From: Flavobacterium sp. JAS
Lineage (GTDB): Bacteria; Bacteroidota; Bacteroidia; Flavobacteriales; Flavobacteriaceae
NCBI RefSeq assembly: GCF_020991455.1
Contig: NZ_JAJMOX010000008.1
Span: 124,001-188,000, forward strand
Length of the DNA stretch: 64,000 bases
Reading direction: 5' to 3'
The notes under the pieces are model-generated. The model was given only the letters and a program-made list of their open reading frames with translations, made no database searches and had not been told where the DNA came from. Shown here piece after piece: positions 37,152 through 46,503 of this stretch (the first letter of the stretch is position 1; every line of letters begins with the position of its first letter). The position numbers and the translations under genes are program-made.

Positions 37152-37190
37152 AATAATTACTGTCTTTAGTTGTTTTATTTGATAATTCAA

Positions 37191-37766
37191 AGATACTTGA
37201 ACAGTACGCAGTCATTTTGCGTAGTTACATAATAATATTTTAAATTTTAGAAAAACTACAAAATCTAAATCATACTATTCTTTACTTTTAGTATTCGTTC
37301 TATGTATGAGACAAGCTTTATCGGTCTATAGAGAATTACGTTGTTAGAAAACATGATGTATAACTGTGAAGGAATTTTAATAGCTAAATTTTAAAAATTC
37401 TTGTAGAGGCGTAGTATTGTACAAATCCGAGTAACGGGCTTAATTTATTAATTTGCAAAGAAGGTTTATAGATTTTGACTATCAGTAAATTTACAATGTC
37501 CCGTATTGCAAGAAAGCAGGGTCGTAAAACCCTGCTTTCTAAAATAAACTGTACTGACCCGGATAGGATCTGCAATGTTGAGTAACGTTTTCTAAACGGC
37601 CGAAGCGCATTCTAGAATAAGCTCTTACAAAAACTGGTCGGTTGGTACTGCATACTAAACACTTTTTCATAGCTATTGATTTAAATTAATAAAATCATTT
37701 ACCTAAATCACTATGAGTTGTTTAGCTTTGCAAAAATAGGATATTTCTCCTAACTAGAAAACAACT
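37191..37766. other. Gene-free stretch with a 12-bp hairpin
   Basis: No convincing gene; a 63-codon minus-strand frame at 37384-37575 has no coding character. AGAAAGCAGGGT and ACCCTGCTTTCT (37511-37540) form a perfect 12-bp stem without a T tail. At ~37420-37460 TCCGAGTAACGGGCTTAATT faintly resembles the cassette repeat in the opposite orientation. Confidence 0.5.
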
Positions 37767-39938
37767 TTAATTTATATTTTTTATATCTCGATATAAGTCT
37801 ATTAAATGGTAAACAGACATATCTATTAACGGCTCATACATGAACGAGTTGATATGAATATTTTCTGGCGTCATTAGATTTACCTTATCAATTAACTTCA
37901 AATTGTTACTATCAGGGTTATTAATTTTGTATTGTTCAGAAAGTACTCTCGTTTGAAAAGCACCTACGGTAGTTAAATCGCAATCAGGTAAAGATTTTAT
38001 AAGATATTGTTCCGCTTTAAGTCGTGAAGCCACTGCCAAAACTATTTTATTTTCCAGTAAAATTTCATTTATATTGTCTTCGATTGCTATTGCGTCAGCA
38101 GTTGAAAAAATAAAGTCTAGTATTTTTCCATCCCCATCAAATGCCAGTTGACTATCTTTTAGCTTATTAATGCGGTTTCTAAATACAGTGAAAACCTCAT
38201 TTAAATCAATCGTTAAAGAATTTTGTTTTATATGCAGGCAGCTTGTAAGTTTTACACAATCTTCTGCTTTTGCTGAATCCGTATATTCAATTATATTTCT
38301 AACAAAAGCAATTAAACTTATAAAAATTTTTGGTTCATTATGGGATTTTATAAATTCCTTAAAAAGATCGTTCATGTATAAACCTTTTTCTAACCTGACA
38401 CATCGACTATGATCACGTGTTGCCATAAAAGTATGCTTATAAAGGTTGAGCCTCGATGCGAGTGTTCTATAAAAATCAAAATTATGTGTGAGGATTAACG
38501 ATTTAAAATTTTGAGAATAGTGTAAATCCCTTATATATTCAATGATTGCATATTTATTTTTATAATCAAATGAATCCGCTACATCATCAAAAATCAGTAG
38601 TGTCATATCGTCTGAAATTCTTCTGGATTCAATTTCGAATAAAAATTGTAAAATAAAATAAGCTCTTTGTTCGCCCTTACTAAGGATTTTCAATAAATTT
38701 TCTTTTGATTGTTTTGAAGGGGCTTCATCTCTATCTTTATAAATGAACTCTAAATTAGCAGTTTCTTGTCGAAGGATAATATCATGCTGATTACCTATCC
38801 TTATTTCAAATGGCACATAGAATCGATTATTAAATTTTTCAATTATATCACTCCATAATGAAAGCTCTTTGTTTGCGTCTTTTATTATAGATTCTAAATT
38901 CTCTTTATGTTTATTATACAAGTCGGTCAGACTTTCTGCTTCCTTTTTAATTTCAGACATGAAGCTGTTCCATACCTTTCGTTTAAAGCCATTGTAGTCT
39001 TTCAGGCTTATTAAAAGAGAATTGTCTTTTTCAAGTACTTTTTTAAATGCTCTCAAATCAACATTTGCGCCAATAGCCTTATCAACCTTATCAAAAGACG
39101 TTTTTAATTTTTGATCTGCTATTATTTTTTCAAGTTCCTCCTCAAATAATTTTTTTAATTCTTCGGAGGTATTAATTTCTGTACCATCTTCTAAAACAAA
39201 TTTGTGACCTGCGTCGAAGTAAGAATTATCTTCAATGGATTTCAATATCTCATTTGCTTGATAGGTGCCAAAATTATTATTGCCTGTTAATTTGAACAAC
39301 TTTGAATTGGACAAAATTTCATTGTAATTTTTTATATATCCATCTAGGAGTTCTTCATTTTTAATTAAAAAGTTTTTTACTGTACCTTTAGAATCAAATA
39401 CACTATTATATTTAAAGGAAATTTTTGGAGCGTCTTCTTGAAGTTCTTCTAAGTGATCTGATAAAACCTCAAAAAAATTATTAGAACCGTCTTCATTGAA
39501 TGTTCCAGTGTATTCTCCCTCACAATCTGAACTTTGCGATATGGTTTTGAGTTTTTTTAGAAGATCGGCTTTCGCTGTATTCAGTTCCGCATATATTTCG
39601 TCATATTGGGCCTTTAGTTCCTTGCTTGCAATAAATGTGGTTAGTTTTTGTGAGGCATCAAAAGAGTTATCTTCAGCATTTACCACTAAAACCGAGCTGT
39701 GATTAATTACTTGCTGATCACATAAAATTTCAAATTTTGCGCTTTTTGTATAAACTAAATCTCTGGGTTGATTTTTTTTATCATTTTTAGCAATTAGATC
39801 AAATGTCTTAGCAAATGAGGTCTTCATTGTGCCGTTAGGTGCATAAATTAAATAGGAGTTTGATGCTGTAAAGTCAAAATCATGTTGCAGTTTTCCGATG
39901 CCAAAGCAGTTTTCGAAATCTATTGATAAAACGTTCAT
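37767..39938 (-). CDS. AAA_13-like ATPase (RloC/PrrC-like), probable defence protein
   Basis: I place the start at MNVLSIDFEN (39938, 723 residues); 39974 is an alternative. The P-loop is YAPNGTMKTSFAK, a variant of GxxxxGK[ST] in which Ala and Met replace the two glycines. A long coiled-coil middle follows. The C-terminal ATPase half has LSKGEQRAYFILQF (signature), LLIFDDVADSFDY (Walker B) and LTHNFDFY (switch). This layout is that of SMC-like AAA_13 proteins that include anticodon nucleases. I could not confirm a nuclease site in the C-terminus (NIHINSFMYEPLIDMS). Confidence 0.75.
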   Translation of the reverse strand: MNVLSIDFENCFGIGKLQHDFDFTASNSYLIYAPNGTMKTSFAKTFDLIAKNDKKNQPRDLVYTKSAKFEILCDQQVINHSSVLVVNAEDNSFDASQKLTTFIASKELKAQYDEIYAELNTAKADLLKKLKTISQSSDCEGEYTGTFNEDGSNNFFEVLSDHLEELQEDAPKISFKYNSVFDSKGTVKNFLIKNEELLDGYIKNYNEILSNSKLFKLTGNNNFGTYQANEILKSIEDNSYFDAGHKFVLEDGTEINTSEELKKLFEEELEKIIADQKLKTSFDKVDKAIGANVDLRAFKKVLEKDNSLLISLKDYNGFKRKVWNSFMSEIKKEAESLTDLYNKHKENLESIIKDANKELSLWSDIIEKFNNRFYVPFEIRIGNQHDIILRQETANLEFIYKDRDEAPSKQSKENLLKILSKGEQRAYFILQFLFEIESRRISDDMTLLIFDDVADSFDYKNKYAIIEYIRDLHYSQNFKSLILTHNFDFYRTLASRLNLYKHTFMATRDHSRCVRLEKGLYMNDLFKEFIKSHNEPKIFISLIAFVRNIIEYTDSAKAEDCVKLTSCLHIKQNSLTIDLNEVFTVFRNRINKLKDSQLAFDGDGKILDFIFSTADAIAIEDNINEILLENKIVLAVASRLKAEQYLIKSLPDCDLTTVGAFQTRVLSEQYKINNPDSNNLKLIDKVNLMTPENIHINSFMYEPLIDMSVYHLIDLYRDIKNIN

Positions 39939-40092
39939 ATTTATAGTATTTGTTTGGTTAGTGTTAATTTGCAAATTATGATAATTTGAACATTTTTAAA
40001 TAAATATTCGCTGATGCAAGCGAACTTATATTTTATCAAAAGGTAAAAACTTCTTCGTAAAAATTGAAACTTTGCTTGTTTTTGCTTTTGGT

Positions 40093-40314
40093 TTAAATAT
40101 TCTGTCTGCCCCAACGCATAATTGAAAATGTTTCCAGCATTTCTGGAATATGTTTTGGATAATTTCCTTCAAAATATTCAAGGATTAAAGGATTTCCTGA
40201 GAAGAAATGACTTGTAAAGTTAATCCAAGTCCTTTGTTGCCAATTTTGTGATTTATACACAAAAGATTTTTCACCTTCTTTTAATGATTTATTAGAGTTT
40301 TTCGATTTCAACAA
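40093..40314 (-). CDS. Small hypothetical protein coupled to the DUF6119 gene
   Basis: This 73-residue frame (NWQQRTWINFTSHFFSGNPL, MLETFSIMRWGRQNI) begins 23 bases before the end of the upstream gene in another frame, suggesting translational coupling. It could be a genuine small partner or the remnant of a longer gene. No family recognised. Confidence 0.5.
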   Translation of the reverse strand: MLKSKNSNKSLKEGEKSFVYKSQNWQQRTWINFTSHFFSGNPLILEYFEGNYPKHIPEMLETFSIMRWGRQNI

Positions 40315-42085
40315 TTTTAATTGGAAAGGTCAACATATTCATTTCTCTAACACATTGAATTAAAGAATATTTCGCAATATTGGATTGAACTTTTTCTACA
40401 TTATTTTTTATCTGTGAAATCTTTTTTAATTCTGATTTAAAAGCCATTACAAATTGTATATTTTTACCTCCCGTTTTGAATTTAGCTATAAAACTATCTT
40501 TATCGATAAGTCTATCAAAATTTACTTTCTTACTATTATATGCATCAACTACAGAGGATATAAAATCTTCACTTCCAGAATTTCTTTCATTCATAAATCT
40601 ACTTGCAGATATTTGAATTTGATTACTTAAATCCCTAATTTTTGCATCAAATCCACTCTTAACGTGAATAAAATATATCGTATTATCATCTTCATACATG
40701 ATATCACATAATTCAATATTCTCACCTATTGCTTTATCTAAAACCCAATAATTATTTTGTAAATGATATTTTCTATTATAAGCGTCTTCATCTTCAATCT
40801 CGTCCCACTTTTCAGTGATTATTCCAGAATTTAAATAGTTGTTATCTATCATTCTTGAACATATATCATTAATTGTGTTCGTAAAATCATTTTCTACTTT
40901 AAACCATTTTGCATCAATTTGAAAGATTGGTCTATTTTCGACATTGATTTCACAAACAATATGGTCTAAAAACATTGCATGAGTTATAAAATCATTTTTT
41001 CGCATTCCATATAAATGCAAACCGGAAATTATTTTTTTAAATTCTATTAAATTTAAATTTTCTAAGCTTTCATAAACTAATTTTAGTCCCTCATAATATA
41101 ATTTTTTTCTATTTTGAAAATGATGTCCCTTGCGTGCTCCTTTAAATTTAAATATATAAAATTCCGCCTCATAAAATTCTTGAACCTTGGATGGGTGAAC
41201 AAATTCAATATCTATTTTTTTTGGTTTTTCACCTCTAGCAGGAGAAAACAAATCCATCATGTTTTCATATAACAATAACAAAAGTTCTTCTCTGTAAATA
41301 TTTGAAACAATGCCTTTATCCGTAACCTCAACAAAAGATGTTAAGTTTTTTTTAGTGTCTGATTTAGAGATTTCATTTATCTTTTTAAAAAGTTGATGTA
41401 AAGAGTCGAAAGGTATTTTATACTTTATATTGAAATATGAGCCAATTTCAATAGTAGTAATTCTATTGTCAAACTGGATGAAATCAAAAACACTATCTTT
41501 AATTTCTTGTTTTAAAACAATGTTTATTTTTGTGGGTATATTAGTGAAATTTAAAATATCAATCAACTTTAAACCATCTTTAAAGATATCTTTCCTTTTT
41601 GTTAGTTTACCTGAAATACCTCTTGTTTCAATTGAAATTACGTCTTCATTTAAATCAGTTATATATTCAAAGAAGTCCAATCCAAATCTATGATTTTGAT
41701 AACGAATAATAACCCTACTTCCACCGCCACCTACAATAGCATAGATATTATTCTCAATGCTTGCAAACATTGCAAATGAAAGTTGTTGAACTTTAAATAC
41801 TAAATTATTTGATAAACTTTCTGGTATAAATTTTTTCCAGAATGAATCCTTTTCTTCTTCATTATATACATATGTAAAATAATCGACTCCATCTATTAAT
41901 GTGGGAACAATATCTTTATTATAATTGTCAAGATCTTTTACTTTTATTCGATGTTCATTAATAATATAATTGATAATTTGATTATTATTCTTAAGATTAT
42001 GTTTTTTGAATTCATAAAATGATTTGTCAATCTGAAATATCTTTATTTCATATTCAGCATTATCAGAGTTATTATTTATGTCCAT
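40292..42085 (-). CDS. DUF6119 / TIGR04141-type sporadically distributed protein
   Basis: The protein has 597 residues. The middle contains the family pattern FGLDFFEYITDLNEDVISIE with TRGISGKLTKR. The C-terminal part has LCDIMYEDDNTIYFIHVKSG, a D-x(n)-H-V-K pattern like a PD-(D/E)xK nuclease core, then NQIQISASRFMNE. The family is patchily distributed and often seen near restriction and defence genes; its activity is unproved. It heads a minus-strand set with the small gene and the AAA_13-like ATPase, which may act together. Confidence 0.75.
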   Translation of the reverse strand: MDINNNSDNAEYEIKIFQIDKSFYEFKKHNLKNNNQIINYIINEHRIKVKDLDNYNKDIVPTLIDGVDYFTYVYNEEEKDSFWKKFIPESLSNNLVFKVQQLSFAMFASIENNIYAIVGGGGSRVIIRYQNHRFGLDFFEYITDLNEDVISIETRGISGKLTKRKDIFKDGLKLIDILNFTNIPTKINIVLKQEIKDSVFDFIQFDNRITTIEIGSYFNIKYKIPFDSLHQLFKKINEISKSDTKKNLTSFVEVTDKGIVSNIYREELLLLLYENMMDLFSPARGEKPKKIDIEFVHPSKVQEFYEAEFYIFKFKGARKGHHFQNRKKLYYEGLKLVYESLENLNLIEFKKIISGLHLYGMRKNDFITHAMFLDHIVCEINVENRPIFQIDAKWFKVENDFTNTINDICSRMIDNNYLNSGIITEKWDEIEDEDAYNRKYHLQNNYWVLDKAIGENIELCDIMYEDDNTIYFIHVKSGFDAKIRDLSNQIQISASRFMNERNSGSEDFISSVVDAYNSKKVNFDRLIDKDSFIAKFKTGGKNIQFVMAFKSELKKISQIKNNVEKVQSNIAKYSLIQCVREMNMLTFPIKIVEIEKL

Positions 42086-42688
42086 AAAATTCTAAAATTA
42101 GTTTGTATATCATCCTCTTCAAACATTGTTGTTTCTGCTTTTTAACGTTAAAATGAATTTTACAATTTAGATCTTCTCATTCCAAATTGTAAAAGGCAAA
42201 TAACATAAAAACATCGATAGTTTTATTACGGAAAACCATAACAAAGAAATAAATTATAAAGTCGTATACAATACGTATTTATACTGGATCTACATTTCTT
42301 TTATATAGTTAGTTCTCATATATAAACAAAAAACAAGTTCAAGCTATTCTACATTATTAAGACAAACTACTTAATAATAATCTTCAAAAAATTGGTTAAA
42401 TATTTGAATGCTTCCCGCTACACAGACAAAAAGTTTCAGAGATATCTGGAGCTTTTTTGTTTTAGTTGAAACTTTTATACTCGTTATGTTCAGGAGCGGG
42501 ATGCTTGCGCCGGCGGGAAGAAACTTTTATTCGTTGCAACATTATTTTCCACCCTTTTATTTTTTAGATCTGCTTTAAAATTGATGAACTAAAGAACTAA
42601 ACTTGTTAATAAATACTTTTCTATACTTTTTTTAGGATTACAATTACAACGTACATTTAGCAACACTAATTTTCTAATTATATAGCAA
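42086..42688. other. Island end and spacer before the Septu-like pair
   Basis: No gene visible. The stretch holds the attachment-like repeat unit (42379-42464), then GAGCGGGATGCTTGCGCCGG (~42492) and AT-rich sequence before the next start. Confidence 0.6.
42379..42464. repeat. tRNA-end/terminator repeat unit, copy 1 (candidate attR)
   Basis: It consists of AATCTTCAAAAAATTGGTTA, TTGAATGC, the core TTCCCGCTACA (42412-42422, identical to the initiator tRNA 3' end) and the hairpin AGTTTCAGA/TCTGGAGCTT with T tail. Copies 2 and 3 are at 45203-45290 and 46706-46795. Confidence 0.7.
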
Positions 42689-44191
42689 ATGTTTAGAATT
42701 CTTCAATTTGAAATTATCAGACATAATTTTTTTCAAGCGCAAAAATTTAATTTCATCAATGATCTAGACTATTCTAGCGGACCATATACCACAATGCTTA
42801 TTGGACCTAATGGAACGGGTAAAAGCCAATTACTTGAATTACTTATTAAAATTTTTAACATAATAATTTCATCTCAAGAACAAGGGCAAAAGATCCAGAA
42901 TTTTGATTTTGATTTTGAACTTACTTATCGAATTGAAAATAATTTGGCTCAAATAAGGTGTGTGAGAGGAAAAGATGTTTATAAAGTTAATAATGAAGAT
43001 TGCAATCTCAATGATTTGCCTACTCCAGCAAAAATTCTAGCAAGTGCAATAAATCTAAATGATAGATTTCCATTTTATACCAGTCGAAGCAAAGCAAAAA
43101 ATACTAAGTATGAATATCTAGGCATACGTACTGCATCAAATAACGCATTTAAAAATTACAACACATTAATTGATAGGTTTTCATATTCTTTAGTGAATGA
43201 GGAAAATATTGAAAAGTACAGAAAAATATTTGACCAAATTGGTTTAAAACCCGAAATAACAATAACTTACAAGGCAGGTAAAAATTTAACTCTAAACAAA
43301 TTAAGCAACGGACAAAATTATTCAAATGATCCTTTACTACTTGCAGAAAAGTTCCAATCTATTATCGAAAAACTTGATAGACCAGGACGTTTTTCTATTA
43401 GGAAAGATAGGTATCAAAAAGTAATATCTCATCCTGAAAATTTACAATTAATTGTGAACTTTTTAGTGAATAAAATTGATCTGCAAATTCCAAGAAAAGG
43501 GTTGATTAAGTACAACTCACATACTAAATTTGACAATTTGCAAGAGGTACATTATTTTAGAGATGAAGCACAATCATTACAACTTTTAAGGGAATTAGAG
43601 TTACTCGATGTAGATAAATTAATTTTACATCGAAAAGAAGGAAGTTATGGATTTGACCAAGCAAGTTCAGGAGAATATCACATCTTATCTAGCTTTATAA
43701 ATATAATATCAACTATAAAGCCAAATTCCTTAGTCTTAATAGATGAGCCAGAAATTAGTTTACATCCTAATTGGCAAATTCAATATATGTCACTGTTACA
43801 AAAAACATTTACAAAATATAGCAACTGCCATTTTATCATCTCAACGCATTCACATTTTTTGGTTAGTGATTTAGAACCCGAAAAATCTGCAATAATAAGC
43901 TTTCATAGTGATAACAATGGTAGAATATTCAATGAAACACTCGAATATGAAACAACTGGGTGGTCGGCTGAGAATGTACTTTATCGAGTTTTTGGAGTAA
44001 GTACTGTTCGCAACTATTATTTAGAAATGGATTTACGAGATCTTTTATCAAAAATTTCCAATGGTTCTAAGGATTTTAAACATATGAATGAGATTTTGGA
44101 TAGGTTGAAAAAATTTGATTTAACCATTGATGACCCATTAACACAAATAATACAAACCGCAGAAGGCTATTTAGACAACCATGGCAATTAA
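42689..44191 (+). CDS. ptuA: Septu-like defence ATPase (PtuA)
   Basis: This 500-residue ABC-type/OLD-like ATPase has Walker A GPNGTGKS (39-46), an ABC-type SSGEYHILSSF, Walker B with LVLIDEPEISLHPNW and the switch histidine in ISTHSHFLVSD. The long insertion between the A and B motifs is typical of PtuA. The downstream HNH nuclease gene overlaps it by 11 bases; the ATPase-HNH pair is the definition of the Septu phage-defence system. The pair is bounded by repeat units on both sides (42379-42464, 45203-45290). Confidence 0.78.
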   Translation: MFRILQFEIIRHNFFQAQKFNFINDLDYSSGPYTTMLIGPNGTGKSQLLELLIKIFNIIISSQEQGQKIQNFDFDFELTYRIENNLAQIRCVRGKDVYKVNNEDCNLNDLPTPAKILASAINLNDRFPFYTSRSKAKNTKYEYLGIRTASNNAFKNYNTLIDRFSYSLVNEENIEKYRKIFDQIGLKPEITITYKAGKNLTLNKLSNGQNYSNDPLLLAEKFQSIIEKLDRPGRFSIRKDRYQKVISHPENLQLIVNFLVNKIDLQIPRKGLIKYNSHTKFDNLQEVHYFRDEAQSLQLLRELELLDVDKLILHRKEGSYGFDQASSGEYHILSSFINIISTIKPNSLVLIDEPEISLHPNWQIQYMSLLQKTFTKYSNCHFIISTHSHFLVSDLEPEKSAIISFHSDNNGRIFNETLEYETTGWSAENVLYRVFGVSTVRNYYLEMDLRDLLSKISNGSKDFKHMNEILDRLKKFDLTIDDPLTQIIQTAEGYLDNHGN

Positions 44192-44849
44192 ACAATATCA
44201 TTTTACTTTAAGAGTTCCAAAGTATTACAAAAAAATCATAAAATCAATGTTACCCTTACAAGGGAATGAATGGGATTGTAGAGCAACCAAATTCGCAAAA
44301 CCTATTCATGGACTAGCAACTAGAAGAAATGAGTTAAAAAAAATTTTAAGAAAAAGTCTACATAGTCAACAAGGTCATTACTGTGCATTCTGTGGCTTAG
44401 ACATGAGAACAAGAGGTGCACAAATTGAACACATTGCCCCCAAAGCAAATGATCGCTACCCATTGTTTATGTGGGAATCTAAAAATCTTATTCTTGCATG
44501 TCCAACATGTAACGGATTTACAAAAAAAAGTACTTTTAATTCCATTCAAAATTTTAATGCAGTTTATCATAATTGCATCTTTTCAATTGTACATCCCTAC
44601 TTTGATGATCCAGATCATCATTTTAAATATATAATGGATCCTAATACTAATCTAGCATACATAATCGCAGTTCGCGAAATTAATGGTAGTCCATCTCAAA
44701 AAGCAATACAAAGCATTAAACTATTTGGGCTTAGTTTACCAGATATGACTGAAGAGCGATATAAAGATGCATTGGCTTTAAGCCGTCCTTTACCACAATT
44801 TGAAAAATTGATAGAAGAGGTTAAAACAAAAGGCTATATTTCTAAGTAA
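44181..44849 (+). CDS. ptuB: HNH endonuclease of the Septu-like pair (PtuB)
   Basis: The protein has 222 residues. The HNH core reads HYCAFCGLDM, QIEHIAPKAND and NLILACPTCNGF, giving the C-x2-C / H / C-x2-C zinc and catalytic pattern. In Septu the HNH protein degrades DNA when PtuA senses infection. It is translationally coupled to the ATPase. The assignment rests on the gene pair and motifs; other ATPase-HNH modules (some retron effectors) look alike, but no reverse transcriptase or ncRNA is seen here. Confidence 0.78.
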   Translation: MAIKQYHFTLRVPKYYKKIIKSMLPLQGNEWDCRATKFAKPIHGLATRRNELKKILRKSLHSQQGHYCAFCGLDMRTRGAQIEHIAPKANDRYPLFMWESKNLILACPTCNGFTKKSTFNSIQNFNAVYHNCIFSIVHPYFDDPDHHFKYIMDPNTNLAYIIAVREINGSPSQKAIQSIKLFGLSLPDMTEERYKDALALSRPLPQFEKLIEEVKTKGYISK

Positions 44850-45390
44850 CATTTTTTTTACAAAGAAAAAAAAATATATAAACACTAAAATTATTGTCTG
44901 TTACAGATTTTTTAAACATATGTTCGTTATAAATCTTTTCAACTTTACCACTTCTTTAAGTCATTATAAAAGAGAAATTAATAAAAATGTTGAAATTAAA
45001 AAGAAATCATACACTAATTGAATTATTCGTCATCTTATATGATTTATAATCTAATTAGAACATCGAGACGATATATATCTTAAAACATAATGAATTTACT
45101 ATTTATTTATTTTATACCTGTGTAATTGTAAAGAAGGACATTCTCTTTTGATACTTGAAAAATAAAATCAACAATATTGAATTTAAGCAGATAAAATTGA
45201 ATAAAAATCTTCAAAAAATAGGTTAGATAATTGAATGCTTCCCGCTACTAAAACAAAAGCTTCAGAGAAATCTGAAGCTTTTGTTGTTTAATCTCCATTT
45301 GTTTAAACAATATTGCAAAGTCAGAGACGTTTGCCTTTACTTTGTATTTGATAAAAAAGGTGTTATGTAAGATTTTTTACGTCTAATTAA
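44850..45390. other. Spacer with repeat unit copy 2
   Basis: About 350 bases of AT-rich sequence without a gene, then the repeat unit at 45203-45290. Confidence 0.6.
45203..45290. repeat. tRNA-end/terminator repeat unit, copy 2
   Basis: AAAATCTTCAAAAAATAGGT, ATTGAATGC, TTCCCGCTAC (45239-45248) and a perfect hairpin AAAAGCTTCAGA-gaaa-TCTGAAGCTTTT (45256-45283). It is very similar to copies 1 and 3. Confidence 0.75.
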
Positions 45391-46503
45391 TTAATTAATT
45401 AATAATTCGGCTATTTTATTGTTGAACATAACCCCCCGGTCACAATTTGTAAAAAAAACGTACCCATTTTGATTGGCTCTGTTAATCTTAAATCCTGACT
45501 GGAAGTCGCCATTGTTGCCTCCATGCTCATATATTGTTCCAAAGGAAACCGGCCGTATCGCTATCCCTAAACCCCAGCCAGTATCACCATTCACGAGGTA
45601 ATGGGGCGATTTTTTATCTAAAGCAGTTTGTTGTTTAAACATTTCATTCACAAGGGATTTAGAGATGCCCTTGCTCTTCATCAAACCAATCAGAAAAGCC
45701 GAAAAATCTACAGCTTCCGTATGCAATCCGCCGGCAGCATCGAACCAAGTAGAATCTTGCTCCGGAAAAGAGGCGGGCCAATCCTTTTTAGAGACCTTGC
45801 TATTCACATGTCCCTTAACTTTATGATTGCTTATATAATTGTTGCCACTAAACCATGCATGTTCCATATGCAATGGTACAGCAACCTCTCTTTGGAAAAG
45901 AGGATCCAGTGTCTGTATTGATAATCCGTTCAAATGAGCGATCACTAACGATAGGTAACGGTAACCCTCTCCGGAATAAGCAAATTCTGTCCCAGGAGTA
46001 AACTTAAGATACAATTCACCGAACTTATAACGGTTTTCATCTCGCTTGTCAAAATATCGCCAGTTAGGAAATCCGGTAGTATGCGATAAAACCATCCGGG
46101 CGGTGATCAATTTGTAACGTTCATCTTTTTCAATGTCTTTATAGGGCAAATAGCGATATAACGGCGTATCCAAATCTAAAAGCTTTTTATCAACCATTCT
46201 AAGCACAAAATAAGCAAAGACAGTTTTAGACATGGATGCTGCTTCAAAAATCGACTGATCATTAACTTTCAATTTGGTTTCTTCACTGGTTACACCAAAG
46301 GACCTGTGATAAACGACTTTGCCGTTATTGATAAGGGCAAACGATAAGCCTGGCATTGCGAGAGAATCCATTTGTTTCTTGATATACTTATCCAGGTCTT
46401 CTGAATTCAGCTTTCTTCCACTTAACGTTTGCAATTGAGAATAACAATTATAGGTTAGCAGTGATAGTAGTAATACTATTATGACAGGTATTTTCTTGAC
46501 CAT
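45391..46503 (-). CDS. Serine hydrolase, class C beta-lactamase family
   Basis: The 370-residue protein has a signal peptide (~1-22, ending NCYSQ). The catalytic S-x-x-K is S90-M-S-K93 within FEAASMSKTVFAYF; the Tyr motif is FAYSGEGYRYL, where the usual Asn of YxN is Gly; the third motif region is YEHGGNNGDF. Such proteins are usually periplasmic esterases or peptidases, not resistance enzymes. It stands alone between repeat units 2 and 3, so it is a one-gene module. Confidence 0.9.
   Translation of the reverse strand: MVKKIPVIIVLLLSLLTYNCYSQLQTLSGRKLNSEDLDKYIKKQMDSLAMPGLSFALINNGKVVYHRSFGVTSEETKLKVNDQSIFEAASMSKTVFAYFVLRMVDKKLLDLDTPLYRYLPYKDIEKDERYKLITARMVLSHTTGFPNWRYFDKRDENRYKFGELYLKFTPGTEFAYSGEGYRYLSLVIAHLNGLSIQTLDPLFQREVAVPLHMEHAWFSGNNYISNHKVKGHVNSKVSKKDWPASFPEQDSTWFDAAGGLHTEAVDFSAFLIGLMKSKGISKSLVNEMFKQQTALDKKSPHYLVNGDTGWGLGIAIRPVSFGTIYEHGGNNGDFQSGFKINRANQNGYVFFTNCDRGVMFNNKIAELLIN

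Noticed and set aside
37384..37575. 63-codon minus-strand frame
   Set aside because: It runs through the palindromic hairpin and shows no coding character.
20035..42464. Integrative and conjugative element
   Set aside because: Only MobC/MobA are present; no coupling protein, VirB4/TraG or other transfer genes, so at most mobilizable.
42689..44849. Retron with ATPase-HNH effectors
   Set aside because: No reverse transcriptase gene in the neighbourhood; the pair alone fits Septu better.
45391..46503. Beta-lactam resistance gene
   Set aside because: The class C-type fold is shared with many esterases and peptidases, and the second motif (YSG) departs from the YxN of true AmpC enzymes.
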